A stretch of DNA of 64,000 nucleotides. It comes from an uncultured Oscillospiraceae bacterium. GTDB taxonomy: Bacteria > Bacillota > Clostridia > Oscillospirales > Ruminococcaceae. Shown one piece after another: positions 17,952 through 27,542 of the stretch. Within the stretch, counting starts at the first letter, position 1. Every line of letters begins with the position of its first letter. The translations under genes and the position numbers were made by a program. Location of the stretch: positions 1 to 64,000 of the forward strand of contig CAKSLF010000006.1 in the NCBI GenBank assembly GCA_934466455.1. Reading direction: 5' to 3'. A model generated the notes under the pieces. That model was not told the DNA's origin. It ran no database searches and saw only the letters and a program-made list of their open reading frames with translations.

Positions 17952-17982
17952 AAGCCTCGGGAATATCCGAGGCTTATTTTTT
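17952..17982 (+). terminator. Terminator of the SCIFF operon
   Basis: AAGCCTCGG, loop GAATAT, CCGAGGCTT, followed by ATTTTTT. Confidence 0.85.
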
Positions 17983-18029
17983 ATATATTGATAGGGAAGA
18001 GGATAGGGAAGGGAAAAGGTGTACAAACT

Positions 18030-18596
18030 ATGAGCATTAAAATTAAAGAGTTTCTAAAAAATAAATATTTGATTATTGTCTGCGTTTTGCTTTTGGGCGG
18101 AACAGTTATTGGCAGCTGTGTGCTAAATATTTTGCCGGAGGAGCTGAAAATACAGCTTGGCTCATTCGTGCTCAAAGACGGAAAAAGCATTTTGAATATT
18201 GCTCTTGACAAATTTGCACTGCCGTTTTTTGCATTGCTCCTTCTTTATATCGGAAGCTTTAATGCAGTGGGTCATATTACGGCGGCTGTTACTCTGATGA
18301 GCTTTGGCACAATTTACGGAATTAAAGAATCGCTTAATTTTAGTTTTTACGGCGAAGAGTTTATTATAAAAGCTGCCGCAGATTACCTTACATTTTCTAT
18401 CTATGCGCTTTTTCTTGTTGCAACAATGGCAGAAAGCTGTTTTTTATCGGCACAAAGTATCTATAAAGGACTCCACGGCAGCTTACCGGAAAAAACGCAT
18501 TATAATGCGAAAAATCAAACTGTAAAGCTGATTACTTTTACAGTGATTACGGCACTTTTTTCACTTTTGTCAGGCTATGTTTTAACCGTTATCTGA
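18030..18596 (+). CDS. Polytopic membrane protein, SpoIIM/DUF95-like
   Basis: A 188-residue membrane protein with an N-terminal helix (IIVCVLLLGGTVIGSCV), an outer loop, and about four further helices from residue 60 on. The N-terminal GGTVIGS segment and the helix spacing recall stage II sporulation protein M, which acts in engulfment as part of a peptidoglycan-remodelling complex, and spoIIM is often near a Xer recombinase gene in Firmicutes, as here. The similarity is judged by eye and is weak, so a generic membrane protein remains possible. The start at 18030 has AAAGGTG before it. Its 3' end overlaps the convergent recombinase gene by 15 bases. Confidence 0.5.
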   Translation: MSIKIKEFLKNKYLIIVCVLLLGGTVIGSCVLNILPEELKIQLGSFVLKDGKSILNIALDKFALPFFALLLLYIGSFNAVGHITAAVTLMSFGTIYGIKESLNFSFYGEEFIIKAAADYLTFSIYALFLVATMAESCFLSAQSIYKGLHGSLPEKTHYNAKNQTVKLITFTVITALFSLLSGYVLTVI

Positions 18597-19595
18597 TTTT
18601 TTTGAGCCATTTTTTGGCTTTATGGAACCAAGCGGAGATTTTTTTGAGGCATCCTCGATTTGCTTGTTGCTTACATGAGTATAAATCTCTGTTGTGGATA
18701 AGCTTTCGTGGCCAAGCAGTTCCTTTAGCACACGAATATCAACTCCTGCGTCTTGATAAAGCAAGGTTGCGGCAGTGTGCCGCAACTTATGCGGAGAAAT
18801 GCCCATACCGCCAAGTCCGGCTTGTTTAAGGCATTTTTCAACAATCATCTCAACGCTTCGAGCACCGATTCGTCTGCCGTTTTTGTTCAGAAAAAGAGCG
18901 TCTTTTTCCTGAGCACTGCGTTTTACTTTTTCTCCGGAGTTGAGCACGGATAGATAATTGTTTATTGCACTTTTGCAAGAATCGTTAAGATATACGATAC
19001 GCTCTTTATTTCCTTTGCCAAGTAAATTTATTTTGTTGTCGTGGATATCCGAAAGATTTATTCCGCACAGTTCGGAAAGACGCATTCCGCAATTAAGAAA
19101 CAGCGTTATTATGCAAAAATCACGCTCCGTAAAGCTTGTTTCAATATGCGTAAGCAATTCCAGGGCTTGCTCAAGTGTTAGATATTTTGGCAGCGATTTT
19201 TTTAGTTTCGGAGTTTCAAGGTTGAGCATCGGATTTTCCGAAAGTTTGCCGGAAGACACAGTGAGATACTTATAGAATGAACGAATTGCCGAAACTTTTC
19301 TGGAACGGGCTTTGGCTTCGTTACCATGGTGGCTTTGAAATTCCGAAAGAAACTCCATAGCGTCAAGGCGGGTTGCGTTTTTGATAAGCTCAAAGCCGGC
19401 ATTTGAAATATTGATTTCGGAGTATTCGGTATTTTTAGCAACAATGCCGTTTTTAATCATAAGAAATCTTATAAAAGACCGCAGGTCAATATAGTATCCG
19501 TCAACTGTGCGTGCGGAGCGACCCTTTATTGTTTCCATATAAAAAAGAAATTCCTTTAGATAAACGGGACAATCATTTAAGTATGCGCTGTTCAC
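18582..19595 (-). CDS. Tyrosine recombinase, XerC/XerD type
   Basis: A 337-residue site-specific recombinase. It has the N-terminal SAM-like core-binding domain (YLKEFLFYMETIKGRSART onward) and the catalytic domain with Arg in NCGMRLSELCGI, the HKLRHTAATLL box (His-x-x-Arg), LLGHESLSTTEIYTH with the second His, and the Tyr nucleophile in that last motif. These are all intact. I chose the GTG at 19595 because an AAGGAG lies 14 bases before it and the open frame upstream runs through a perfect 13-base inverted repeat; a start at 19697 is possible. It may be the chromosome-dimer resolvase or a local recombinase. Confidence 0.85.
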   Translation of the reverse strand: MNSAYLNDCPVYLKEFLFYMETIKGRSARTVDGYYIDLRSFIRFLMIKNGIVAKNTEYSEINISNAGFELIKNATRLDAMEFLSEFQSHHGNEAKARSRKVSAIRSFYKYLTVSSGKLSENPMLNLETPKLKKSLPKYLTLEQALELLTHIETSFTERDFCIITLFLNCGMRLSELCGINLSDIHDNKINLLGKGNKERIVYLNDSCKSAINNYLSVLNSGEKVKRSAQEKDALFLNKNGRRIGARSVEMIVEKCLKQAGLGGMGISPHKLRHTAATLLYQDAGVDIRVLKELLGHESLSTTEIYTHVSNKQIEDASKKSPLGSIKPKNGSKKSDNG

Positions 19596-19620
19596 TGTAA
19601 ATATGTTTGCTCCTTCCCGC

Positions 19621-19650
19621 AACTTCGCTAAATTTCTATTTAGCGAAGTT
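19621..19650. repeat. Perfect inverted repeat upstream of the recombinase
   Basis: AACTTCGCTAAAT, four-base spacer TTCT, ATTTAGCGAAGTT: 13 paired bases. It lies between the stop of the DUF6873 gene and the GTG of the recombinase and has no T-run, so it is not a typical terminator. The arm begins like the arms of Xer/lox-type sites (ACTTCG). Confidence 0.8.
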
Positions 19651-19681
19651 GACAGTATTATTTTAGGACTTCTCCCCGGGC

Positions 19682-20431
19682 TTATGTTTCTTCGCACAGA
19701 GGTAAAATTCCGCCAATATCACAAAGCTCTTTTCCTCCGAGGTTTTCTATATAAATGTTTCTGTTGCGCAAAAAATCTTTTATATTATCATAATCTTTAA
19801 GCAGCTTCATGCTTCCGCTTGTGCCGAGAATTTTACTTTCAATCATTCCGCCGCAGCCGCCGATAAATCCTGTATCGTAGCCTTTTATATATATCCCGCC
19901 CGGCTGTATTAACAGCACCTCTATTTCGTGAGATTCGGCGGCCTTTGCAATTCCTCTGTCGGCAGTTATAATCGCATCATTGCAAACAGCCAAAACCGAG
20001 CATTTTGCATAACCTTGTTTTACGGAAATTATATCCATATTATTGGTGTAAATATATTCCAACAATTTTTTATCGGCTGCATCGGGATTTAATATTATAT
20101 TTTTGCCGAGAATCTCCGCATTGAGTGCGCAATCCTCGGGATATTCCCCACCAAGGATTGCGTCTGCCTTTTTTATGTCCATTCCGATTGCTCTAAGCAG
20201 ATTTTTACATTCGTTTGAGCACGATGCGGTGAGCACGGAATTTCCGCCTAAATGTAAAAGCTGCAAATCTGCATGAGAAGCGATTCCCTCCGGTAAATCC
20301 GGGCAGGGTTCAACCGGAATAACGCATATTTTTGCAGATTGCAAAGCTTCAATAACACTATGTGCTTGTGCGGATACTGCGGCAGTGGTTACTCTTCCCT
20401 CCGGGAGGTTGGGATTTTTTATATAATCCAT
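19682..20431 (-). CDS. DUF6873 family GME-fold protein
   Basis: A 249-residue protein matching a family of unknown function in Clostridia with a guanidino-modifying-enzyme (amidinotransferase-like) fold. Recognised segments are SHADLQLLHLGGN (residues about 52-64), VKQGYAKCSVLAV, DAIITADRGIA, DTGFIGGCGG and the C-terminal CDIGGILPL. The catalytic pattern His/Asp/Cys of the fold appears to be present (HAD near 53, GYAKCS, GGCGG). No known substrate. It is co-directional with radA, ending 86 bases before the recombinase start and seven bases after the radA stop. Confidence 0.78.
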   Translation of the reverse strand: MDYIKNPNLPEGRVTTAAVSAQAHSVIEALQSAKICVIPVEPCPDLPEGIASHADLQLLHLGGNSVLTASCSNECKNLLRAIGMDIKKADAILGGEYPEDCALNAEILGKNIILNPDAADKKLLEYIYTNNMDIISVKQGYAKCSVLAVCNDAIITADRGIAKAAESHEIEVLLIQPGGIYIKGYDTGFIGGCGGMIESKILGTSGSMKLLKDYDNIKDFLRNRNIYIENLGGKELCDIGGILPLCEET

Positions 20432-20437
20432 GAGATT

Positions 20438-21823
20438 TTACCCTTCTTTTTTTCTTATTGCAGAAAAAGCTTCACCTACGGAGGAAACTCCACAAAGCTT
20501 AATTTTATAATCATTTCTGTTAAGCTTTGCAATACACTGTTTTGGCAAAATTATTTCGGAAAATCCAAGTTTTTCGGCTTCGTTTATGCGGCTTTCGGCG
20601 TGGGCTACGCTGCGAAGCTCTCCGCCAAGCCCTATTTCACCGAAAGCAACAATTCCGTCGTCTATAACGGTGTCGGTAAGGCTGGAAATAAGAGCAATTG
20701 CAACAGCAAGGTCTGCGGCCGGTTCATCAAGGCGCAACCCGCCGATAACATTTATATAGGTATCCATATTACCAAAAAAGTACCCTGCACGCTTTTCAAG
20801 AACGGCAATGAGCAGAGCCGTACGGTTAAAATCAAAGCCGGTAGAGGTCCTTCTTGGGACACCGAACCCGGTTTTTGAAACGAGTGCCTGTACCTCCGCA
20901 AAAATCGGTCTTGTACCTTCTATGATGCAGCTTACGCAGGTTCCGGAAACATTTGTCGGGCGTTCGGAGAGCAGCGCAACAGAGGGATTTTCTACCTCAC
21001 GCAGACCGTCCTCCTCCATTTCAAAAATACCGATTTCATTGGTAGAACCAAAACGGTTTTTTACTGCCCTTAAGATGCGGTAGCTCAAGGTTCGCTCGCC
21101 CTCAAAATGCAGAACCGTATCCACGATATGCTCCATAACTTTCGGTCCTGCTATTGCTCCGTCCTTGTTTACATGACCGACAATTATAATCGGTATTCCG
21201 GCACGCTTCGCCACCTTTGTAAGGATAGCGGTGCATTCCTTTACCTGAGTTACGCTGCCGCTTGATGATGCAATTGTTGCGCAATTCATCGTCTGAATGG
21301 AATCGACCATAACCATGTCCGGCTTTTCCGCCATTATGGCGTTTACTACCTGCCCTATATCCGTGTAGGGTGCGACCATAAGGCTGCTCCCTGCTACGCC
21401 AAGGCGTTTTGCACGCAGTTTTAACTGAGCCTTGCTTTCCTCACCGGAAATATAGAGTATATTTGCCTTTTCTGAAAGCTTTCCGCAAATTTGCAGCAGC
21501 ATTGTTGATTTGCCGATGCCGGGGTCGCCGCCAAGCAAAATTACGGAGCCTTTTACGATTCCGCCGCCAAGTACACGGTCAAGCTCTTTTATACCGGTGA
21601 CATAACGGTATTCATCGGCAATCTCGACATCATTTATGCTTTCCACAGCGGAGCAATCGCCGTCGGAGATTATTCCGGCAGTTTTTTGTTTAGAGGGCGG
21701 CTCATCGGAACGGACATCCTCGGAAAATGTGTTCCATTCGCCGCATTCGGGGCACTTTCCGTACCATTTTGGAGATTCATAGCCACATTCTGTACAAATA
21801 TATACGGTTTTTAGCTTTCCCAT
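20438..21823 (-). CDS. radA: DNA repair protein RadA
   Basis: A 461-residue branch-migration helicase related to RecA. The N-terminal zinc finger is CTECGYESPKWYGKCPEC (residues 10-27), Walker A GGDPGIGKST, the RadA-specific KNRFG motif (VKNRFGSTNEIG) and the C-terminal Lon-protease-like domain with PAADLAVAIALISS. It processes recombination intermediates in the cytoplasm. Full length for the family; ATG with AAAGGA upstream. It lies between cwlD and the DUF6873 gene and is probably in one operon with them. Confidence 0.97.
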   Translation of the reverse strand: MGKLKTVYICTECGYESPKWYGKCPECGEWNTFSEDVRSDEPPSKQKTAGIISDGDCSAVESINDVEIADEYRYVTGIKELDRVLGGGIVKGSVILLGGDPGIGKSTMLLQICGKLSEKANILYISGEESKAQLKLRAKRLGVAGSSLMVAPYTDIGQVVNAIMAEKPDMVMVDSIQTMNCATIASSSGSVTQVKECTAILTKVAKRAGIPIIIVGHVNKDGAIAGPKVMEHIVDTVLHFEGERTLSYRILRAVKNRFGSTNEIGIFEMEEDGLREVENPSVALLSERPTNVSGTCVSCIIEGTRPIFAEVQALVSKTGFGVPRRTSTGFDFNRTALLIAVLEKRAGYFFGNMDTYINVIGGLRLDEPAADLAVAIALISSLTDTVIDDGIVAFGEIGLGGELRSVAHAESRINEAEKLGFSEIILPKQCIAKLNRNDYKIKLCGVSSVGEAFSAIRKKEG

Positions 21824-21829
21824 AAAAAT

Positions 21830-22546
21830 TCATTCCTTTTCGGCGATGTATTTTACCGTGCTTTCGGCAATTACAAAAGCCAATTTATTTTGGTATTCTT
21901 CATTTGTCAACATTTCGGCGTCATCGCTATTTGATATAAATCCGCATTCGGCAAGGACGGCGGGCTTTTTTGTGTGATAAAGAATGTAAATATCGTCTGT
22001 CGCCTGCTTTATTACACGCTCGTTTTCCGGTTGGAGAGTTATACGAATGTCGTCCTGAAGCTTTTGTGCAAGAAGCTTGCTTTCCGGATTTCCTCCGCTG
22101 TAAAAGATTTGAGCACCGTGAGCATTGCCTCCGAAAAAGTTTTGGTGAATGGAAATAAAGCAAAGGCATTCGCTTTCTTCAAGAAGTGCAAAACGGTTTT
22201 TTATGTCGGAGACCTTTTTTGCTCTTTGGGACGAAAGTCCATCATCACAGGTCATTTTATCCTCATCCCTGGTAAGCAGTGTTTCAAATCCCATAAAACG
22301 CAGAACGGCATTTGTCTTTAGCGTTACAGAAAGATTTATATCCTTTTCAAGTATTCCTCCGACGCCGATTGCTCCACCGTCTTCCCCGCCGTGACCCGCA
22401 TCCAATATTATAGGCGGATTATTCCCTACTCTTGAAGAAGCCGCAGCAAGTGTTCCGCCGCTCTTTGCGCAATAGAAAAACGGTAGGGCGACTATACAAA
22501 ACCCCGCAACGGAAACGGTTATGGCTTTAATAATATCGTATTTCAA
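21830..22546 (-). CDS. cwlD: N-acetylmuramoyl-L-alanine amidase CwlD
   Basis: A 238-residue amidase with one N-terminal membrane helix (residues 7-27). Zinc ligands of the Amidase_3 fold are visible: His in LDAGHGGEDGG, Glu in EKDINLS, His in ISIHQNFF and the catalytic Glu in AVLAECGFISN. CwlD makes muramic-delta-lactam in the spore cortex, so this supports an endospore former. The start is a TTG at 22546 with GGGAGATG upstream; no ATG in frame fits better. It is the first gene of the cwlD-radA-DUF6873 group and stands divergent to the YerC gene. Confidence 0.9.
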   Translation of the reverse strand: MKYDIIKAITVSVAGFCIVALPFFYCAKSGGTLAAASSRVGNNPPIILDAGHGGEDGGAIGVGGILEKDINLSVTLKTNAVLRFMGFETLLTRDEDKMTCDDGLSSQRAKKVSDIKNRFALLEESECLCFISIHQNFFGGNAHGAQIFYSGGNPESKLLAQKLQDDIRITLQPENERVIKQATDDIYILYHTKKPAVLAECGFISNSDDAEMLTNEEYQNKLAFVIAESTVKYIAEKE

Positions 22547-22697
22547 TAAGCATTCATCTCCCTTTCGATATTAAGAATAATATGGGAGAAAAGTCAGCTC
22601 AATACCTATATTGTAGCACAAAACACGGGTTTTGTATATCAAAAAATATAAAGTGTAAAAACCGTTATAAATAAATTCAGAATTTATATATTACCCA

Positions 22698-22726
22698 TTG
22701 ACTTTTATATGCTAAAGTATTAAAAT
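22698..22726 (+). promoter_or_regulatory. Promoter of the YerC-like gene
   Basis: TTGACT and TAAAAT, spacing 17, about 45 bases before the start codon. Confidence 0.5.
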
Positions 22727-22771
22727 GTATGAGCAGGAATTCGGCATATAAAACTTTTGAGGTGATGCTTT

Positions 22772-23077
22772 ATGAATAACCGTCTTAAAGATGAAAACCT
22801 TGACAGTCTTTTTGAGGCTATACTTACCCTAAAGGACAAGGATGAGTGCTTTAGCTTTTTCCGCGACCTTTGTACGGCACCGGAGCTTAAAACCATGTCA
22901 CAGCGTTTTCATGTTGCAAAAATGCTTGCGGAGCACAGGGTTTACAGCGATATTGTTGAAGAAACTGGTGCTTCTACCGCAACAATAAGCCGTGTAAATC
23001 GTTCGCTTTCGGAGGATTATTCTTGCGGCGGATATGCTCTTGTCTTCGACCGTCTTGAGAGCAATGATAAAAAATGA
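22772..23077 (+). CDS. TrpR-like protein, YerC/YecD family
   Basis: A 101-residue helix-turn-helix protein. The segment LCTAPELKTMSQRFHVAKML (residues about 33-52) and the recognition helix in YSDIVEETGASTATISRV match the TrpR-superfamily YerC/YecD group of Firmicutes. The regulated genes are not known. The stop overlaps the start of the methyltransferase gene by four bases (ATGA), so the two are co-translated. Confidence 0.9.
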   Translation: MNNRLKDENLDSLFEAILTLKDKDECFSFFRDLCTAPELKTMSQRFHVAKMLAEHRVYSDIVEETGASTATISRVNRSLSEDYSCGGYALVFDRLESNDKK

Positions 23078-23823
23078 GTGATTACGGTGATTTTGCACGC
23101 TTTTACGATAGATTTACGACTAATGTAAATTATCCCGCAAGGGCACACTATTTTGATGCACTTATCCAAAAGTATAATCCGGAGGCAAAGCTCCTTTTAG
23201 ATCTTGCCTGCGGAACGGGTTCACTGAGCTTTGAACTTGAAGGGTACGGATACGATATAGTCGCTGTGGATAATTCCTATGAAATGCTTTCCATAGCGGC
23301 AGAAAAACGAGGAGAACTGGAAAGCGGTGTTCTCTTTCTCTGCCAGGAAATGAGCGAACTTGACCTTTTTGGTACGATAGATGCTACGGTTTGTGCTTTG
23401 GACAGTATAAACCATATTACCGACGAGGGCGAGGTTCTGGAAGTTTTTAAGAGAGTTTCACTTTTTTCAAACAAAGGCGCAGTGTTTATTTTTGATGTGA
23501 ATACGGTGTATAAACACAAAGAAGTTCTCGGTGATAATTGCTTTGTTTACGAAAATGGAGATACTTTTTGCTCATGGCAAAACAGCCTTTGCAACGATGG
23601 CACAACAGTGGATATATCCTTAGACTTTTTTGAGAAAGTACAGGAGGAAGGGCTTTATGCCCGTTACAGCACTGATTTTTCCGAACGGGCATATGAGATC
23701 GATACCCTAAAACGGATGCTTTCAGAGGCGGGGTTTGAAGTAAAAGCAGTATTTGACGACGACAGCTTTCTCCCCCTTCGCAGGGACAGCCAGCGTGCAA
23801 TAATTGTGGCGAAAAAGGTTTAA
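23074..23823 (+). CDS. Class I SAM-dependent methyltransferase
   Basis: A 249-residue Rossmann-type methyltransferase. Motif I LLDLACGTGSLSFEL (about residues 41-55) and the acidic end of strand two (IVAVDNSYEML) define the SAM site; motif IV is DATVCALDSINHI. The substrate cannot be told; homologues often sit next to YerC-like genes or ribosome-related genes. Start overlaps the previous gene. Confidence 0.88.
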   Translation: MSDYGDFARFYDRFTTNVNYPARAHYFDALIQKYNPEAKLLLDLACGTGSLSFELEGYGYDIVAVDNSYEMLSIAAEKRGELESGVLFLCQEMSELDLFGTIDATVCALDSINHITDEGEVLEVFKRVSLFSNKGAVFIFDVNTVYKHKEVLGDNCFVYENGDTFCSWQNSLCNDGTTVDISLDFFEKVQEEGLYARYSTDFSERAYEIDTLKRMLSEAGFEVKAVFDDDSFLPLRRDSQRAIIVAKKV

Positions 23824-23830
23824 AAAAGTA

Positions 23831-23859
23831 TTGACTTTTGTTATAATATATGATATTAT
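23831..23859 (+). promoter_or_regulatory. Promoter of the tRNA-Val gene
   Basis: TTGACT and TATTAT separated by 17 bases, ending 14 bases before the tRNA. Confidence 0.7.
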
Positions 23860-23872
23860 AAATAGGTCGTTC

Positions 23873-23949
23873 GGGGGCATAGCTCAGCTGGTTAGAGCAC
23901 CTGCCTTACAAGCAGGGGGTCATAGGTTCGAGTCCTATTGTCCCCACCA
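23873..23949 (+). tRNA. tRNA-Val (TAC anticodon)
   Basis: Seven-base acceptor stem GGGGGCA/TGTCCCC with one G-U pair, D-arm with GGTTAGAGC, anticodon stem CCTGC/GCAGG with loop CTTACAA giving anticodon TAC, T-arm ATAGG-TTCGAGT-CCTAT, discriminator A and encoded CCA. A phage-gene remnant follows just downstream, a common integration position. Confidence 0.97.
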
Positions 23950-24015
23950 TATTTAAGCCATTTTTTGAACTTCGTGTCATATTTCGTGGCAGAAAGTACA
24001 ATTGTGGCAAAAAGA

Positions 24016-24054
24016 AAAAGCCGAGGCAAAAAAGCCCCGGCTTTGTTTTATTTT
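24016..24054. terminator. Bidirectional terminator between tRNA-Val and the phage relic
   Basis: AAAGCCG-AGGC pairs with GCCC-CGGCTTT (one mismatch), followed by TTTGTTTTATTTT on the plus strand and TTTTTCTTTTT on the minus strand. Confidence 0.75.
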
Positions 24055-27000
24055 AAAATAAACCGCACATAAGGTTGGTTTCAAGCCCCCTGGCATATTT
24101 TCCGAGCTGGCCCGCCTTTTTGAATTCCCGCACCGATTTTTCTCTTACCTTGTTTTTGTATGCTTCCGCTTTTTCAAGGGTGTTCGGATATATTTTTTCA
24201 TACATCTCATTTAGGTTTTTAAGGTAATAGTCATAAACGGTGCGGCTGTATTTCGCCGCCTCTTCGATTTTCTCCCAGCTTTCGGGAAAATCCCTCTTCA
24301 GCATTTCTTCGGTATACGGTTTGGTTTCTCCGTTTTTGCTTACCTGATAAACTCCCTCGCCGTATCGCTGAACAGCGGCGGATTCCTTGCTTCCCGCCTT
24401 TATGCCAAGCTCGGAAAATTTCTTGCTTATGTGTTTCAACGGCTCTTTTATAGTTTTGGGTGTATTGGCTCTGCGCCTTTCTGAAAGGTCTTTCAAAAAG
24501 CTTATGCAGCGTGTTTCGGATGGCTTCGCTTCTGCCTGAAACATCATCCAATATCCTCGCAAAATCCTTAAATTCACCGCCGAAAAGTCCCTTTATTCTG
24601 CCGAGGCTCTGTGCAAAATCCACAAGCTCCTCCGCGTCCATATCAAGCCCGGCTCTCTCCGCTCTGTCTTTCAGAACTTCCTTCTGCTTGTCCTCCGGCA
24701 TTTCTTTCAGCTTGTCGTCGGTGATCTTGGCGTCCTCAATGCGCTTTTGGGTATCCTCGATAAACTTGTCCGTCTTATCTGTTCCGCCTTCGCCTGCTCC
24801 GGCTTCCTTCTGCCCGTTTTCCGGCTCCGATTCATACAGCGTCATCAGCCTTGCTTCTTCCTCGGTTTCCGCCTGCTGCACTTTCGCAGCGGAATTTTCG
24901 CTTTTGCTCTTGAAATTTTCGGAAGTATCGGTTATACTATCGTTAGACGATATATTGTCCGACGGCTCCTGGGCTCTGGTGTTCGCGGTTTGCGCAGACT
25001 GCGACCCAGATGGGGGCCGTCTTTTATTTGCGTCCATTCCGACGATGTCGTAAAAAACTTTGTTTCCGTCGTCCTTTACTCCTATTACTACCTCTGCGCT
25101 GTAATCGTTTCCGCCTATTTTAAGGTTTACCCTGCCCTTATCAAAAGAAACTATGTTATCAGTTCTTGCATGATCCGGCGGCACGTTTTGAAACTCGGTA
25201 TTTTGTGAAATAACATCCAAATGCGGAGCCGTTTCCATCTTGTCCCGATATATTTCAGGGCTTTTGTCCCTCAGGTATACGCTGTCTTTTGACTTTACAA
25301 ATTCTCCTCTGCTTTTTGCAGAAACGTCAATGTGCTCTCCGTTAAGGTTGAAGCCTTTCGGAAAAACGCTCCTTATAACGTTTTTGACCCTTTTAAGCCA
25401 ATCTTCTTTCGGAATATCTTCAAGAATGTTCGATTTAATATCAATAATCGTATTATTGTCCGCGTCGGTAATAACACTGACGCCTTTTTTTATTTCCGTG
25501 ACTTCCTGTTCGGAAAGAGAGTACTTTTCCCTATTAGTTAAATTGCTGTTATCCGAATTTTTCTGCTTTTCGGCAAGTATCGCTTCCTTCTCGGCGGCTT
25601 TTTTCTTTTTGGCATCCTCTTTCTCCGCCCATTCGGCAAAGTCTTCGTTTTTGTTTTCCTGCGAAAGCTTCACCCCGTACATCTGCTCTGCGCTTACCGT
25701 GCCCGGCTTCCTCTGCTGCGCTTTCGCAGCGTTTTCGGAATTCTGCTGCGCTTTCGCAGTGGAATTTTCCGCATCAAGAGTATTGACACCGTTTCCGTTT
25801 TGTGGTATATTGGTTTCAGATACAGATACCATGCGCTGGGCATGTGCATCGCTATTTGCGGCGTAACCCCCAGCATCGCGGGTGTCTGTATTTTTTGTTT
25901 CAAACGCATCAAATATTTTTCCATCAGGCGTAAGAACCCTATGAACTTTGTAAAAGTTATCAGATGTTTTCTTTACCACAACAGCCATATTACCACGCTG
26001 ACCGTTTATTTCAATCGGTGCGATAATTGTATATGTCCCATAATTTCGTCCTTTATGGTCTTCATGAATTGCAAGCACACTGCCTTTTGATATAACATCC
26101 GGAAGTACCGCAAACGCTGCAAACTCCGTTGGTGTTTTTAAGTATTTAACAGCACTGCTTATTCTTTTTTTATCAAAAATAACAGTGCCAAGCTCGGCAT
26201 TATTTGCTTTATACCCACTGCTCGCAAGTGTGTTAACTGCCCATTCCCTTATGTTCCTCTTATCGTTTACATTTTCAAACGGAACATCTACACTTGCAGC
26301 AATTTCTTTTGTGTTAAGTATCTCTTGATTTTCACGAATTTGTTCTTTTATATGTTTTGCCCCTTCGGCGGCTTTTTTCTTTTCTGCGTCCTTTCCTGCC
26401 GCCCATTCCTCAAAGCTTTGGTTCTCCGTTCCGTCCGGCGGCTTCGTTCCGTACATCTGTTCAAAGCTTACCTCTCCGGCTCTCTTCGGAAGCACATCCC
26501 CGAAATTCATCTCTCCCGTTTCGCTGCGGTTCATCCTTGTCGCTGCGGGTATGGTGGTGTCGCCTATCTGCCTCTCCGCAATCTTTCTAAGGTTCGGGTC
26601 GCTCATCAAGCGGTATGCGTTTTTCATATAGTCGCAATATTCTTTAACCGCTTTTTCAAGCTTTGCCGCCTTCTTTGCGTCTATCTTTCGGTCAACCGCT
26701 TCTTTTATATCCCCAAGCTTCTGGTATCCGCCGAAAAGTCCGCCGGTCATTGCGCCGATTTTTGCGTTTTCGATTACCTCCGCCCAATCCCATTCCTGCT
26801 GCCATTCTCCCCTTGCCGCAAGGTCAACCGCCCCGTCAAGAAGAATGTCCGCCGAATATTCAAGAAATTCCTCTCCGCCCTCCTCAAAGGCGTTGTATAG
26901 AATAGAACCGATAATGCTTTCCGCACATTTTTCCTCAAGTCCGTTAAGCGGGCTTTTGCTTCCGCCAATACCGCCAAGGCTCTCCGTAAAGTACGAGATT

Positions 27001-27446
27001 GCGCCGGTCCCAAGCGCATGAACCGAAGCCTCAAGCTTTCCCTGCCCCTCGGAGCGGCATTGCACATATTTGTCCGCCGCACTGCTAAGTGCCATTCCGC
27101 CGGTATATACTCCTCCGGAAAATTTTCCGGCGGTCTTTGCCGCTTCTGCTGCACTAAGCCCTTTTGATACCGCCTTGTCAAAAACAACGCTCCCGCCGAA
27201 CATGGAAATCGGTGCAGTCAGAATTTTATACGAAAGCTGCTGTGCAACGCTGTCCGAAACCTTTACAAGGTCTTTCCCAAGCTGCGATGGTGCCGCATCC
27301 GTAAGAAGCTGAACCTGCTTGTCCGTCACTTCTCCGATTTTTCTCGCTTCGCCTTTTTCATAAACCTTTTTGCCCGGCTCATATCCAAAGGTGTCGTACA
27401 GCCATAACCCAAGGTTTTCAACTCCCGCTCCGGCTGCGCTTTTGAC
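24053..27446 (-). pseudogene. Broken phage polyvalent/minor-head-like protein gene
   Basis: One long minus-strand coding region, damaged at both ends. At 27446 it begins at an in-frame TAA with no start codon; the frame continues (LGLWLYDTFGYEPGKKVYEK) into about 1,030 residues, so the 5' part is lost. At about 24450-24460 (an A-rich stretch) the reading shifts frame: LHKLFERPFRKAQSQYTQN in one frame continues as TIKEPLKHISKKFSELGIKA in another, ending at 24053. Content: Gly/Ala-rich helical region (1-230), two repeats of xFEEWAAGKDAEKKKAAE type, one alpha/beta domain with GTYTIIAPIEINGQRGNMAVV and FYKVHRVLTPDGK, and a second with NNTIIDIKSNI and KVFYDIVGM, resembling polyvalent-protein-associated (LPD3/BECR-nuclease-like) domains of phage proteins. 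Domain naming is tentative. Confidence 0.75.
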
Positions 27447-27542
27447 TTAACTTAATTTATAAATATTTTTTGTTTCAGCAAAATAAGAACAGCGCAAAGC
27501 AAAATATTCTGATATAATAATTGCAACGGAGGTTATTTCATT

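Noticed and set aside
24872..25770. Short repeated units with CTGCGCTTTCGCAG as a possible CRISPR or transposon end
   Set aside because: The three units code for similar linker residues (AAKVQQ/AAKAQQ type) in the phage-like protein, are irregularly spaced and have no spacer pattern.
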